Shown piece after piece: positions 8,967-16,848 of a stretch of DNA of 64,000 nt; the stretch's first letter is position 1; the number at the start of each line of letters is the position of its first letter. Source of the stretch: Gillisella vitis (GTDB taxonomy: Bacteria; Pseudomonadota; Alphaproteobacteria; Rhizobiales; Rhizobiaceae). The notes below the pieces were generated by a model. That model was not told where the DNA came from and did not search any database. It was given only the letters and a program-made list of their open reading frames with translations. Location of the stretch: NCBI RefSeq assembly GCF_021559775.1, contig NZ_CP056049.1, positions 372,001 to 436,000 on the forward strand. Direction: 5' to 3'. Both the position numbers and the translations under genes were made by a program.

Positions 8967-10601
8967 ATGATCGAAGCACCTGACACCATCGCGACCGGGC
9001 TTGAGCGCTACATTATCGGCGTCGACGTCGGCACAGGCAGCGCCCGTGCCGGCCTGTTTGATCTGAGCGGTACGCTTGTAGCCGTTGCCAAACACGATAT
9101 TGCGCTGTTTCGCGAGACAGGGGCAATTGCCGAGCAGTCCAGCACAGACATCTGGGATGCGGTCTGCACGGTTGTCCGGCAGGTTGCCGAAGGTGTGGAC
9201 GATCCAGCTCATGTCATCGGCCTAGGCTTTGATGCCACCTGCTCGCTGGTGGTGCTGGGTGAAGGTGGAAAGCCATTGCCCGTTGGCTCGTCAGAGCTTG
9301 CTGAGCGGGACATTATCGTCTGGATGGATCAACGTGCTGTGACGCAAGCGGAGAAAATCAACGCTATTGGCCATGATGTGCTGCGCTATGTCGGCGGCAA
9401 GATTTCGCCGGAGATGGAAACGCCCAAGCTTCTCTGGCTGAAGGAAAACCGCCCGGAGACCTTCAAAAGCGCTTGGCAGTTTTTCGACCTTGCCGATTTT
9501 CTCACCTGGAAGGCAACGGGCGATCTTGCGCGCTCCACCTGTACCGTGACCTGCAAATGGACCTATCTGGCCCATGAACAGCGTTGGGACCCAAGCTATT
9601 TCCATACCATCGGGCTGGAAGAGCTTGCCGATGAAGGTTTTGCCCGGATCGGCCAACGCATTGTGGAGCCCGGAACGCCGCTGGGGCAGGGGCTGACAGA
9701 AGCGGCGGCTGCCGCGATGGGCCTAAAAGCCGGAACTGCGGTTGCCGCAGGCATGATTGATGCTCACGCGGGCGGCATTGGCACGGTGGGTATTGGCTCA
9801 GGGCCAAAGGACAATATGGCCTATGTGTTTGGCACATCCTCTTGCACCATGACCTCAACGGAGGAGCCTGTGTTTGTCCCCGGTGTCTGGGGGCCATATT
9901 ATTCTGCCATGGTGCCCGGCATGTGGCTCAATGAGGGCGGGCAGAGTGCAGCCGGTGCGGCCATTGACCAACTGCTGGCCTTTCACCCGGCAGCACCAGA
10001 GACCGCCGCAAAGGCGCGCAAACAGGGTATTGCCCTGCCGGTTCTGTTGGCGCAGGCGGCAGCGGCCAAGGTCAGCGCCCTGCCCGATGTCGTGCATTTG
10101 GCAAAAGGTCTGCACATCGTACCAGAATTCCTCGGCAACCGCGCGCCTTTTGCCGATCCCCACGCACGTGCCATCATTGCTGGTCTGGGCATGGATCGGG
10201 ATTTTGATAGTCTGGTTGCGCTCTATATCGCGGGCCTGTGCGGCATTGGTTATGGCCTGCGGCAAATCATCGAGACACAGGCCGCATCGGGCGCCTTTAT
10301 TGAGCGAGTTGTGATCAGCGGTGGTGCTGGCGAGAGCGATCTGGTGAGGCAGGTGTTGGCCGATGCTTGCGGCAAGCCCGTGGTGGCTGCGGGTCTGGAT
10401 GAGCCGGTGTTGCTGGGATCCGCGATTCTGGGTGCCGTGGCGGGAAAGGCCTTTTCAGGTGTCAGCCAGGCAATGGAAGCCTTGAGCGGCGTAACAAAGA
10501 CCTATCATCCGCAGGTCGGCGCTTTGGCCAATATCCACAAACGCAGATACAGCCATTTCACAACGCTACAGCAACAGGGTAGAGCGTTACGCGACGTGTA
10601 A
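8967..10601 (+). CDS. rbtK: FGGY-family carbohydrate kinase, probable D-ribulokinase
   Basis: A 544-residue kinase of the FGGY superfamily, in the pentulose kinase group (5-carbon kinases of about 540 residues). The N-terminal lobe has the ATPase-fold phosphate loop IIGVDVGTGSARAGLFD and the sugar-binding loop IIVWMDQRA. The C-terminal lobe has VVISGGAGESDLVRQVLAD. It should phosphorylate the D-ribulose made by RbtD to D-ribulose 5-phosphate, which enters the pentose phosphate pathway. It is the last gene of the operon. Other ketopentoses are possible substrates; the ribulose call rests on the neighbour. Confidence 0.85.
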   Translation: MIEAPDTIATGLERYIIGVDVGTGSARAGLFDLSGTLVAVAKHDIALFRETGAIAEQSSTDIWDAVCTVVRQVAEGVDDPAHVIGLGFDATCSLVVLGEGGKPLPVGSSELAERDIIVWMDQRAVTQAEKINAIGHDVLRYVGGKISPEMETPKLLWLKENRPETFKSAWQFFDLADFLTWKATGDLARSTCTVTCKWTYLAHEQRWDPSYFHTIGLEELADEGFARIGQRIVEPGTPLGQGLTEAAAAAMGLKAGTAVAAGMIDAHAGGIGTVGIGSGPKDNMAYVFGTSSCTMTSTEEPVFVPGVWGPYYSAMVPGMWLNEGGQSAAGAAIDQLLAFHPAAPETAAKARKQGIALPVLLAQAAAAKVSALPDVVHLAKGLHIVPEFLGNRAPFADPHARAIIAGLGMDRDFDSLVALYIAGLCGIGYGLRQIIETQAASGAFIERVVISGGAGESDLVRQVLADACGKPVVAAGLDEPVLLGSAILGAVAGKAFSGVSQAMEALSGVTKTYHPQVGALANIHKRRYSHFTTLQQQGRALRDV

Positions 10602-10690
10602 ATGCGCTCAATATCCTTGGGGCTCTCCGACACCTGGACGAAACGACGAGCAGATAATCCGATCGAAATGTTGGCCTCTTGAAATGCTGG

Positions 10691-11797
10691 TCAGCTTTGG
10701 AGTCTTAGGGTGTATCGCGTGTGTCGCCGCTCTCCGGTGCGCGTGAATGCACCGATCTCGACAAGGTGCTGGAGGTCACGCGTTGCTGTCGCACGCGATG
10801 TGGACGTGATTGAAATGTAATTTTCCGCGCTCAACCCGCCTTTAAAACCAGCAATACCCTCTCGAAAAATACGGGCGATGACTTTTTCCTGGCGTTCATT
10901 AAGCCGGTCCCGAAACCGATCGTAGAATTTTGCCTTTTGAATGAAGAAGGCAATACGATCAATCGTCGCCTGTTGGGCATCCAGGATTGTCTGCGAAAAA
11001 TAGACAATCCATCCGGTGATATCGAGCTTTCGCTGATGGCGCTCAAGTTCGCAGTAATAGGCCTTTCGGTCACGCTCAATTGTAAAGGCAAGCGAAATCA
11101 GACTTGGTTGCCCAATGTTCTGTGCTAGCGATTTTTCAGCTAACGCGCGTCCAATTCTACCGTTACCGTCCTCAAAGGGATGGATGCTTTCGAAATAGAG
11201 GTGTCCGATGGCTGCGCGGATCAGCGCAGATAATGGAACTGACCCGCCTGGCCCCGATCGATTGAACCAGTCGATGAAAAGCGCCATTTCCGCAGCCACC
11301 TGGCGGGATGGCGGTGCCTCAAGATGGATTATAGGCTTGTCCAGGCGACCTGAGACGATCTGCATGGCATCATTGTGGCGACGGTAGGCGCCAACTGTTT
11401 CGATATATCGGGTTCCCGCCATCAGCATCGAGTGCCAACGGAAAAGGTCCTCATGCTGGAGTGGGCCGGACCAATTTTTATAGACGTCGGCCATCATCTC
11501 TGCGATCCCACGTTCTTGTGGTCGGACCGGACGATTGTCTGTATTGAGACCAAATTGTCGGCGCAGCGACGACTGTACGCTTGCTCGATCAAGGAACTCG
11601 CCTTCGATCTCCGACGTTTTGATGGCTTCGTCGCTCAGCAACTCAATCCGCAATTGGTTGCTGTCGTCGTCACTGAAATGCCTGACAGCACCGATAACCT
11701 CACCGGATGACTGGAGAAACCTTTGCTCCAAAGGGGCCATGTTCTCAATGTCATAGGAGAAGTTTGGCCAATCGGGCAGTTGCCAGTTCCATTGCAT
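10691..11797 (-). CDS. Fic-domain protein (putative AMPylase) with winged-helix C-terminus
   Basis: A 368-residue protein. Residues about 1-90 form the N-terminal DUF4172/Fic-N region and contain the inhibitory helix motif TSEIEG (61-66, pattern S/T-x-x-x-E-G), which makes this a self-inhibited class II Fic. The catalytic core has HPFEDGNGRIGR at 206-217, with the histidine and phosphate-binding loop intact. The C-terminal 90 residues look like a winged helix (STSRATATRDLQHLVEIGAF), suggesting DNA binding. A perfect inverted repeat abuts its start codon. Fic proteins transfer AMP from ATP to protein hydroxyls; the target here is unknown. Confidence 0.9.
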   Translation of the reverse strand: MQWNWQLPDWPNFSYDIENMAPLEQRFLQSSGEVIGAVRHFSDDDSNQLRIELLSDEAIKTSEIEGEFLDRASVQSSLRRQFGLNTDNRPVRPQERGIAEMMADVYKNWSGPLQHEDLFRWHSMLMAGTRYIETVGAYRRHNDAMQIVSGRLDKPIIHLEAPPSRQVAAEMALFIDWFNRSGPGGSVPLSALIRAAIGHLYFESIHPFEDGNGRIGRALAEKSLAQNIGQPSLISLAFTIERDRKAYYCELERHQRKLDITGWIVYFSQTILDAQQATIDRIAFFIQKAKFYDRFRDRLNERQEKVIARIFREGIAGFKGGLSAENYISITSTSRATATRDLQHLVEIGAFTRTGERRHTRYTLRLQS

Positions 11798-11824
11798 GAG
11801 TTATAGCCGCCTTTTCTATAACTC
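11798..11824 (-). promoter_or_regulatory. Inverted repeat bracketing the fic ribosome-binding site
   Basis: GAGTTATAG (11798-11806) and CTATAACTC (11816-11824) are exact reverse complements with a 9-base spacer. On the coding strand the spacer holds AAAAGG, the likely Shine-Dalgarno, and the downstream arm touches the ATG at 11797. It could be an operator for the Fic protein's own winged-helix domain, or an mRNA hairpin that hides the ribosome-binding site. Confidence 0.65.
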
Positions 11825-11901
11825 AAAATTATGCTGATTGGTGAGCTATTGCAAGTCATTCTATCGATCATCTGGGCTTGAAATCTGCTGTGTACCCTTT
11901 G

Positions 11902-12015
11902 TCAAAGATCCACTTTCATTACCGCTCGCCTACGACGCAAGGTCGACAGAATGGAATTCAAGCATTCCAAGACATGATCGTTCCTAACATCAGTCGGAAC
12001 CGTAGACCCTTTCAC
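11902..12015 (-). pseudogene. Short unknown ORF, second of a truncated coupled pair
   Basis: A 37-residue ORF starting with GTG that overlaps the stop of the preceding reading frame by four bases (GTGA), the usual sign of translational coupling. It contains RNDHVLECLNSILSTLRRRR, a plausible amphipathic helix with a basic end. No family is recognised. It may be a remnant or a genuine small protein left from an older operon. Confidence 0.3.
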
Positions 12016-12203
12016 ACTCTCTTTCGTAGCTTTGTCCGGCGATCAAGAATGAGGTGATCGACTTTTTCGGAGCGCGCATGATCGGGATCGCTTTCGGCGG
12101 CGCTGGTCAGGATTAACTCACCCAGTTTTGCCTGAACGGCCTTGCCGTATGCGCAGTTGCCCTTATGGCCTGGATTGAAAGAGGTCGTTATAATTGGGCC
12201 ACA
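12012..12203 (-). pseudogene. 5'-truncated unknown ORF next to the oxidoreductase gene
   Basis: An open frame of 63 codons begins immediately after the stop of the oxidoreductase gene, in the same frame, and has no usable start codon. It reads like a real C-terminus: GHKGNCAYGKAVQAKLGELI, then ESDPDHARSEKVDHL and ILDRRTKLRKRV before TGA. The likely explanation is that the oxidoreductase/AraC pair was inserted here and cut off the 5' part of an older gene. The family is not recognised. Confidence 0.4.
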
Positions 12204-13118
12204 TCATGCGATTTGCAGGACGATTTTGCCACGAGTATGCCCGTCTTCGGAAAGTTCCAGCGCCTCCTTGACGCTCTCGAACGGAAGGACAGTGGCGACG
12301 TAAGGCTTCACCTTACCTGCTTCTATCAATTCCCGAATCTGCGTGAGTTGCTGCGAATTTGGCACGCACTGCACCCTGGCAACACCGACGCCATGCTGCT
12401 TGTCTTCGTCAGAAGGAAAGGCGACCGCCGTCACCAGGAAGCCATCCTGCCTCAGGGTGGTGAATGCTCGCTTGAATGTCTCGCCTCCAACCGTGTCAAA
12501 GACGACGTCCATGTCACGAACGATGTTTTCGAAAGGCTGCCTGGTGTAATCGACGAACTCGTCCGCGCCAAGATTGCGGACATACTCCTCGTTTCGAGCG
12601 GACGCCATCGCGGTGACATGCGCGCCTCGGGCCTTCGCAAGCTGAACTGCCAGGGAGCCGACGCCGCCAGAGCTGTTTGTGATGAACACGTGCTGGCCGG
12701 TCGAAAGTTTGGCAACGTCAAACATGGCCTGCCACGCGGTTAATGCTCCGAGCGGCGTAGCAGCCGTTTCGATAAAATCGAGGGTGGAGGGCTTGCGCGC
12801 GACATCCGTCGTTTTGGCGATCGCATACTGCGCGAAACCTCCCTGTTTGATAACGCCGTAGACGCCGTCGCCTCGATTGAATTCGGTGACGCCTGGTCCA
12901 AGTTTTTCGACAATGCCTGCAATCTCTCCGCCCAGATGGATTGGCAAGGTCATCCCCATTCGCTGGCCAGCGCCACTGCGAATCTTCCAATCCACAGGGT
13001 TGACGCCTGCCGCATGGACTTTAACCAGCACTTCGCCTGCTTTCGGCTCAGGATCTTTGACGTCGGCATATTTCAGCACGCTGTTGTCGCCATATTCGTT
13101 GATAATGATTGCTTTCAT
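12204..13118 (-). CDS. NADP-dependent zinc-type alcohol dehydrogenase/quinone oxidoreductase family
   Basis: A 304-residue medium-chain reductase. The start at 13118 (MKAIIINEYGDNSVLKY) matches the family; a longer frame to 13250 has a non-homologous extension. Visible are the catalytic-domain segment VLVKVHAAGVNPVDWKIRSG and the cofactor-binding motif SSGGVGSLAVQLAKARGAHV. The zinc-ligand cysteines of classical alcohol dehydrogenases are absent, so it belongs to the quinone-reductase-like branch that reduces enones or quinones with NADPH. It is divergent from an AraC regulator 112 bp away, a common arrangement in which the regulator controls the reductase. Confidence 0.88.
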   Translation of the reverse strand: MKAIIINEYGDNSVLKYADVKDPEPKAGEVLVKVHAAGVNPVDWKIRSGAGQRMGMTLPIHLGGEIAGIVEKLGPGVTEFNRGDGVYGVIKQGGFAQYAIAKTTDVARKPSTLDFIETAATPLGALTAWQAMFDVAKLSTGQHVFITNSSGGVGSLAVQLAKARGAHVTAMASARNEEYVRNLGADEFVDYTRQPFENIVRDMDVVFDTVGGETFKRAFTTLRQDGFLVTAVAFPSDEDKQHGVGVARVQCVPNSQQLTQIRELIEAGKVKPYVATVLPFESVKEALELSEDGHTRGKIVLQIA

Positions 13119-13230
13119 GTCTTTGCTCTCGGTTGTTGAGGTTTTGGTGTCGGCTCGACCATCGACAAGTCCTATGCTAGACGAACACCTTATCGATGTT
13201 CTGCCAATCTCCATCGCCGAGAGGCCAATC

Positions 13231-14007
13231 ATGCCCAGACATCCGTTCACCTTTCAGCGGGGCTTCAAACAACGCGGCGAAGGCTTGCCAATCCATGCCC
13301 ACGACGAGGCACAACTCACCTTTGCCGCATCTGGGATGGTGCAGGTTCACACTGAGGAAGGCCGGTGGCTGGTACCTTCACAGCTCGCAGTCTGGATTCC
13401 CGCTCGCGTTCCCCATCGCGTCGATGTCTTGACGGACGCCGAATTATGGATGGTCCATTGGGAGCCATCGGCGGCGCAGGAATGGGCGCCTCCGGTACCG
13501 CTCGATCAGACATTCGCTTTACGCGTGACCCCGCTCATGCAGTCTTTGCTCGAGGCGGCTTTCATGGCCGATGTCAGCCAAGAGAAGGGGGAACTCGTAG
13601 CCAAGCTCATGCTGCACGAACTGACGTCAACGGCCCACGCGCCAACATTCCTCCCCCTGCCGACAAGCACAATCGGGCTTCGGGTCGCAGACATGGCTCT
13701 CACCGATCATCAGAGCCTGATGAGCATCGATGAACTTGCATCGCGGGCCGCGACATCCGTGCGAACATTAAGCCGATTGTTTCCTTCGGAGACAGGGTTG
13801 ACCTTCAAGGCCTGGCGACAACGGGCGCGGATCGTGCAGTCGATGGATCTACTCGCCAAGGGAAAGCCAATCGCCCGCGTGGCTGCCGACTTAGGATTTT
13901 CCAGTGCCGCTTCGTTCTCGCACGCTTTCCGGCAGGTCACGGCCATGACGCCAACCCAGTTTATGGGGGTGAAACCTTTAGCCTGGAGTCTGTCACGTTC
14001 AGATTGA
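13231..14007 (+). CDS. AraC-family transcriptional regulator
   Basis: A 258-residue regulator. ATG 13231 is chosen because GAGAGG sits six bases upstream and the cupin domain starts right after it (FTFQRGFKQRGEGLPIHAHD); the open frame extends further upstream through the oxidoreductase gene but without homology. Residues about 10-80 form the cupin. Residues about 155-250 form the double helix-turn-helix (ASRAATSVRTLSRLFPSETG and DLGFSSAASFSHAFRQVT). It is divergent from the oxidoreductase gene, which is its most likely target. Confidence 0.85.
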   Translation: MPRHPFTFQRGFKQRGEGLPIHAHDEAQLTFAASGMVQVHTEEGRWLVPSQLAVWIPARVPHRVDVLTDAELWMVHWEPSAAQEWAPPVPLDQTFALRVTPLMQSLLEAAFMADVSQEKGELVAKLMLHELTSTAHAPTFLPLPTSTIGLRVADMALTDHQSLMSIDELASRAATSVRTLSRLFPSETGLTFKAWRQRARIVQSMDLLAKGKPIARVAADLGFSSAASFSHAFRQVTAMTPTQFMGVKPLAWSLSRSD

Positions 14008-14066
14008 ACCAGACAGACTCTAAATTCTCTTGTTTTCGTTTGTGTTTTCGGAAAAATCGGTTTTCC

Positions 14067-14086
14067 CTTTTCCCTGACAAACTCTA
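14067..14086 (-). repeat. 20-bp repeat at operon 3' end, copy 1
   Basis: On the minus strand TAGAGTTTGTCAGGGAAAAG begins with the stop codon of the PfkB kinase gene and runs into the intergenic region. The identical 20 bases occur at 26047-26066, again beginning with a stop codon. Next to this copy lies an imperfect GGAAAA/TTTTCC inverted repeat (14049-14066). It resembles a dispersed intergenic element, possibly acting as a 3' processing or termination signal. Confidence 0.6.
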
Positions 14087-14983
14087 AAGGCGTTCAGCCT
14101 CTGGTGTCGCAACCAGTTTTGCGGCTTCGATATTTGCCAGTGAAAGTGCGCCGCGCATCGATTTTCCCGTGGCGAGGGTTGCGGCCATCACGCCGATGAA
14201 CATGTCGCCGGCTCCGTGCGTGCTTTCCACTTTCACCTTCACGGCAGGCAGGACAATTTCGTCTCCGCCTCGACTTGCGTAGGCGACACCCGCGCCGCCT
14301 GCGGTGACCACAACGTCCGGGAAGTTCGCCAACAGCCTCCTTGCCGCTTCCAATGCGCCATCGAGCGTTTCGACAACCGGGACGCCCGCCAGCATTTCAG
14401 CCTCGATGGCGTTGACGACGATGATGTCGATCAGGTTTTGAAGGTCGGCTGACAAGGCGCGCGCCGGTGCGGCATTGATCAGGACGCGGCCCCCAGCCTG
14501 CCGGACGACCCTTGCTGCGGCGACATTGGCGGCGTCGGGGATCTCGTTCTGCAAGACAAGAACCGTTGTCCGGCCCAGCAGATCGGCTGCGGCTGCGACA
14601 TCCTGATCGCCAAGCGTCAGGTTGGCGCCGGACACAATAACGGCACCGTAATCGCCCTGCGCATCGAAAATTGCCACGCTCATGCCGGTGGCATGGCCGG
14701 TAGACGCCACGGCGTCGCGCCGCACGAAGCGATCATCAACCTGTCGGCGTTTAAGATTTTCCAACAGAAACCGTCCGAATTCGTCGTCGGCAACTGCGCC
14801 GATCATGAATGTCGAGACGCCAGCCTGTGCTGCCGAGACAGCCTGATTGCCACCCTTGCCGCCGCTTTTGGGGTGCCAGGACGTGCCTGCAACAGTTTCT
14901 CCCTGACGTGGCCGGTCTGGACCGAAGACCGCGATATCATAATGCAGGCTGCCGAAAACGGTGACGATAGGCGAGAATGTCAT
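14084..14983 (-). CDS. PfkB-family carbohydrate kinase (ribokinase-like)
   Basis: A 299-residue kinase with both PfkB signatures: GGKGGNQAVSAAQAG near residue 42 and STHGAGDMFIGVM near residue 255, where the aspartate of GAGD is the catalytic base. It overlaps the upstream RpiR regulator gene by four bases and is the last gene of the isomerase-importer-regulator operon. It probably phosphorylates the imported sugar or the isomerase product. A second ribokinase-like gene lies at 20674-21600, so the two may act on different sugars. Confidence 0.88.
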   Translation of the reverse strand: MTFSPIVTVFGSLHYDIAVFGPDRPRQGETVAGTSWHPKSGGKGGNQAVSAAQAGVSTFMIGAVADDEFGRFLLENLKRRQVDDRFVRRDAVASTGHATGMSVAIFDAQGDYGAVIVSGANLTLGDQDVAAAADLLGRTTVLVLQNEIPDAANVAAARVVRQAGGRVLINAAPARALSADLQNLIDIIVVNAIEAEMLAGVPVVETLDGALEAARRLLANFPDVVVTAGGAGVAYASRGGDEIVLPAVKVKVESTHGAGDMFIGVMAATLATGKSMRGALSLANIEAAKLVATPEAERL

Positions 14984-15855
14984 GGAAGGCGATCTCTACG
15001 TTTGGAGGTAACGGCGGACATGGTGCGGTCGAGATTGCGCTCGGCGGCCTGATAGTCGCGCTGGGCGACGGCAACGAAAATGGCGTCGAGAATATTGAGC
15101 TGCGCAATGCGCGCCGCGGCATTTTCCCCCATCAAAGGCGAGCCTTGTGCGGTGGAACACAAGACCACGTCGGCGGACTGGGCGAGCGCGGAGGAACCGT
15201 AATTGGTCACGGCAATGGTGCTGGCGCCGTTCTTGCGGGCAAGTTGCAGGGCCTCGATCACGGCAATCGTGTTGCCCGAATGCGAAAAGCCAATGGCGAC
15301 ATCGGTATCGGCAAGAAGGGCCGCCGACATCAGCATCATGTGTGAATCATCGAAGACGCTGGCGCGCACGCCAATTCTCAAAAACTTGTGGGCCACATCC
15401 CGGGCGATCTGCGCCGAGCCGCCGACGCCGTAGAAATCCCGGTTTCGAGCCTTATGAATCATGTCCGCCGCCTGGTCGAAGGCTGCCATGTCCAGAATGG
15501 CAAGCGTTTCCTCAAGGGCGTGGATCGAGGTGCGAAAGACTTTCTGGACGATTTCAAGCGAGGTATCGTCAACCGACAATTCCTGATGCATTTCGGTGGT
15601 CGGCTGGCGGTTATACTGGCTGACGGAAGAGCGGAAATCCCGGAAGCCGGAAAAACCGAGCTTCTTGGTGATCTTCACCACCATGGCTTCCGAAACCCCG
15701 GCATTTTCGGCGATCTGCTTCAGCGAGGTCTCCTCGCTGAAATCACGCATGCCGAAGACCGTATCCACGACCTTTGCTTCCAGCGGCGTCAGCATTGGCA
15801 TCATCATGCGAATGCGCGGCCCCACCGCCTTCATGTCAAAGCCATCAGCGTTCAT
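14980..15855 (-). CDS. RpiR-family transcriptional regulator
   Basis: A 291-residue regulator. Residues about 10-85 form the RpiR helix-turn-helix (LKQIAENAGVSEAMVVKITK). Residues about 125-265 form a SIS phosphosugar-binding domain (DFYGVGGSAQIARDVAHKFL and IGFSHSGNTIAVIEALQLAR). It overlaps the permease gene upstream and the kinase gene downstream by 4 bp each. It should sense the phosphosugar made by the linked kinases. Candidate binding sites are the shared 28-bp elements at 20604-20631 and 27260-27287. Confidence 0.9.
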   Translation of the reverse strand: MNADGFDMKAVGPRIRMMMPMLTPLEAKVVDTVFGMRDFSEETSLKQIAENAGVSEAMVVKITKKLGFSGFRDFRSSVSQYNRQPTTEMHQELSVDDTSLEIVQKVFRTSIHALEETLAILDMAAFDQAADMIHKARNRDFYGVGGSAQIARDVAHKFLRIGVRASVFDDSHMMLMSAALLADTDVAIGFSHSGNTIAVIEALQLARKNGASTIAVTNYGSSALAQSADVVLCSTAQGSPLMGENAAARIAQLNILDAIFVAVAQRDYQAAERNLDRTMSAVTSKRRDRLP

Positions 15856-16829
15856 TCCCGTCCCCTTGTCGCGCGATCAATCATCATTGCGACGAGGATT
15901 ATAAGGCCGGTGGCGAGCAGTTGATAGAAGGCCTGGACATTCATCAGCGTCAAACCATTGCGCATGGCACCCAGGATAATGGCGCCGAGAATGGTGCCGA
16001 CAATACTGCCCTTGCCGCCCATCAGCGATGCACCGCCAATCGCCGCTGCTGCAATTGCATCCAGCTCCCAGAGATTGCCGAGAATGGGCTCGGCCGCGCC
16101 AAGACGGCCAATCAGGATAAGGGAGGCGAGTGCGGCGAGCCCGCCGGAAATCACATAGGCGGTAATCTTGGTACGGGCGATTGGAACGCCTGCCACGTAA
16201 GCGGCTTCCTCATTGCCGCCAACCGCCATCAGGTATTCGCCAATGGGCGTCTTCTTCAGCAGCACCCAGGCGGCGACCGAAACACCGGCAACGATCAACA
16301 CCGGGATTGGCAGGCCGATCAGGGTTCCATTGAACAGCGCCCGAAAGCCGGGCGGAATGCCCAGCACCGGATTGCCACCGGTGAAGATCAGCGCGATGGC
16401 TCGGTAGGTGCTCAGTGTCCCCAGCGTCACGATGAAGGGTTGCAGGCCGATATAGGCGACAAGCACGCCATTAATAAAGCCGCATACCGCGCCGACACCA
16501 AGCCCGGCGAGGATCGCCAAAGGGATGGGCGTTCCACCCAGCAGCAGCGTCGCGGTCATCACGGCGGCAATGGCGGCGGTCGGCCCGACCGATAGATCGA
16601 TGCCGCCTGAAATGATCACCAGCGTCATGCCCAGCGCCAGGCAGGCATTGATGCTGGATTGCTGGAGAATATTGGTCAGATTGCGCTCCGACAGGAAGCC
16701 GGGAACGAGCGCTGCAAATACCGCCATGATGACGATGAGGCCGATCAGCGTTCCGGCGTCACGCAACGAGACGGAAAACCGGCGAAAGGTCGGGACCGAT
16801 TGGCTGGCGGCGGATGAAGAGGCGGTCAT
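15852..16829 (-). CDS. Sugar ABC transporter permease (RbsC family)
   Basis: A 325-residue inner-membrane permease. The start at 16829 follows AGAGGA and lies 19 bp after the ATPase stop; a longer frame to 16901 would overlap the ATPase and is rejected. Landmarks are VIISGGIDLSVGPTAAIAAV and AAAAIGGASLMGGKGSIVG, both conserved in RbsC-type permeases. It works with the tandem-domain ATPase and binding protein encoded just upstream. Substrate is a monosaccharide by family. Confidence 0.92.
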   Translation of the reverse strand: MTASSSAASQSVPTFRRFSVSLRDAGTLIGLIVIMAVFAALVPGFLSERNLTNILQQSSINACLALGMTLVIISGGIDLSVGPTAAIAAVMTATLLLGGTPIPLAILAGLGVGAVCGFINGVLVAYIGLQPFIVTLGTLSTYRAIALIFTGGNPVLGIPPGFRALFNGTLIGLPIPVLIVAGVSVAAWVLLKKTPIGEYLMAVGGNEEAAYVAGVPIARTKITAYVISGGLAALASLILIGRLGAAEPILGNLWELDAIAAAAIGGASLMGGKGSIVGTILGAIILGAMRNGLTLMNVQAFYQLLATGLIILVAMMIDRATRGRE

Positions 16830-16848
16830 GGAGAAAGATCCTCTCTGT

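Noticed and set aside
10691..11797. Fic gene as half of a toxin-antitoxin pair
   Set aside because: The inhibitory motif is in the same chain and the nearby small ORFs do not resemble a Fic antitoxin and end with a separate history.
13118..13250. N-terminal extension of the oxidoreductase
   Set aside because: The extension has no homology to the family and overlaps the divergent AraC gene's leader and start.
15774..16595. Plus-strand open frame opposite the RbsC-type permease
   Set aside because: Low-complexity, charged translation typical of antisense to a membrane protein gene; the minus-strand gene is well supported.
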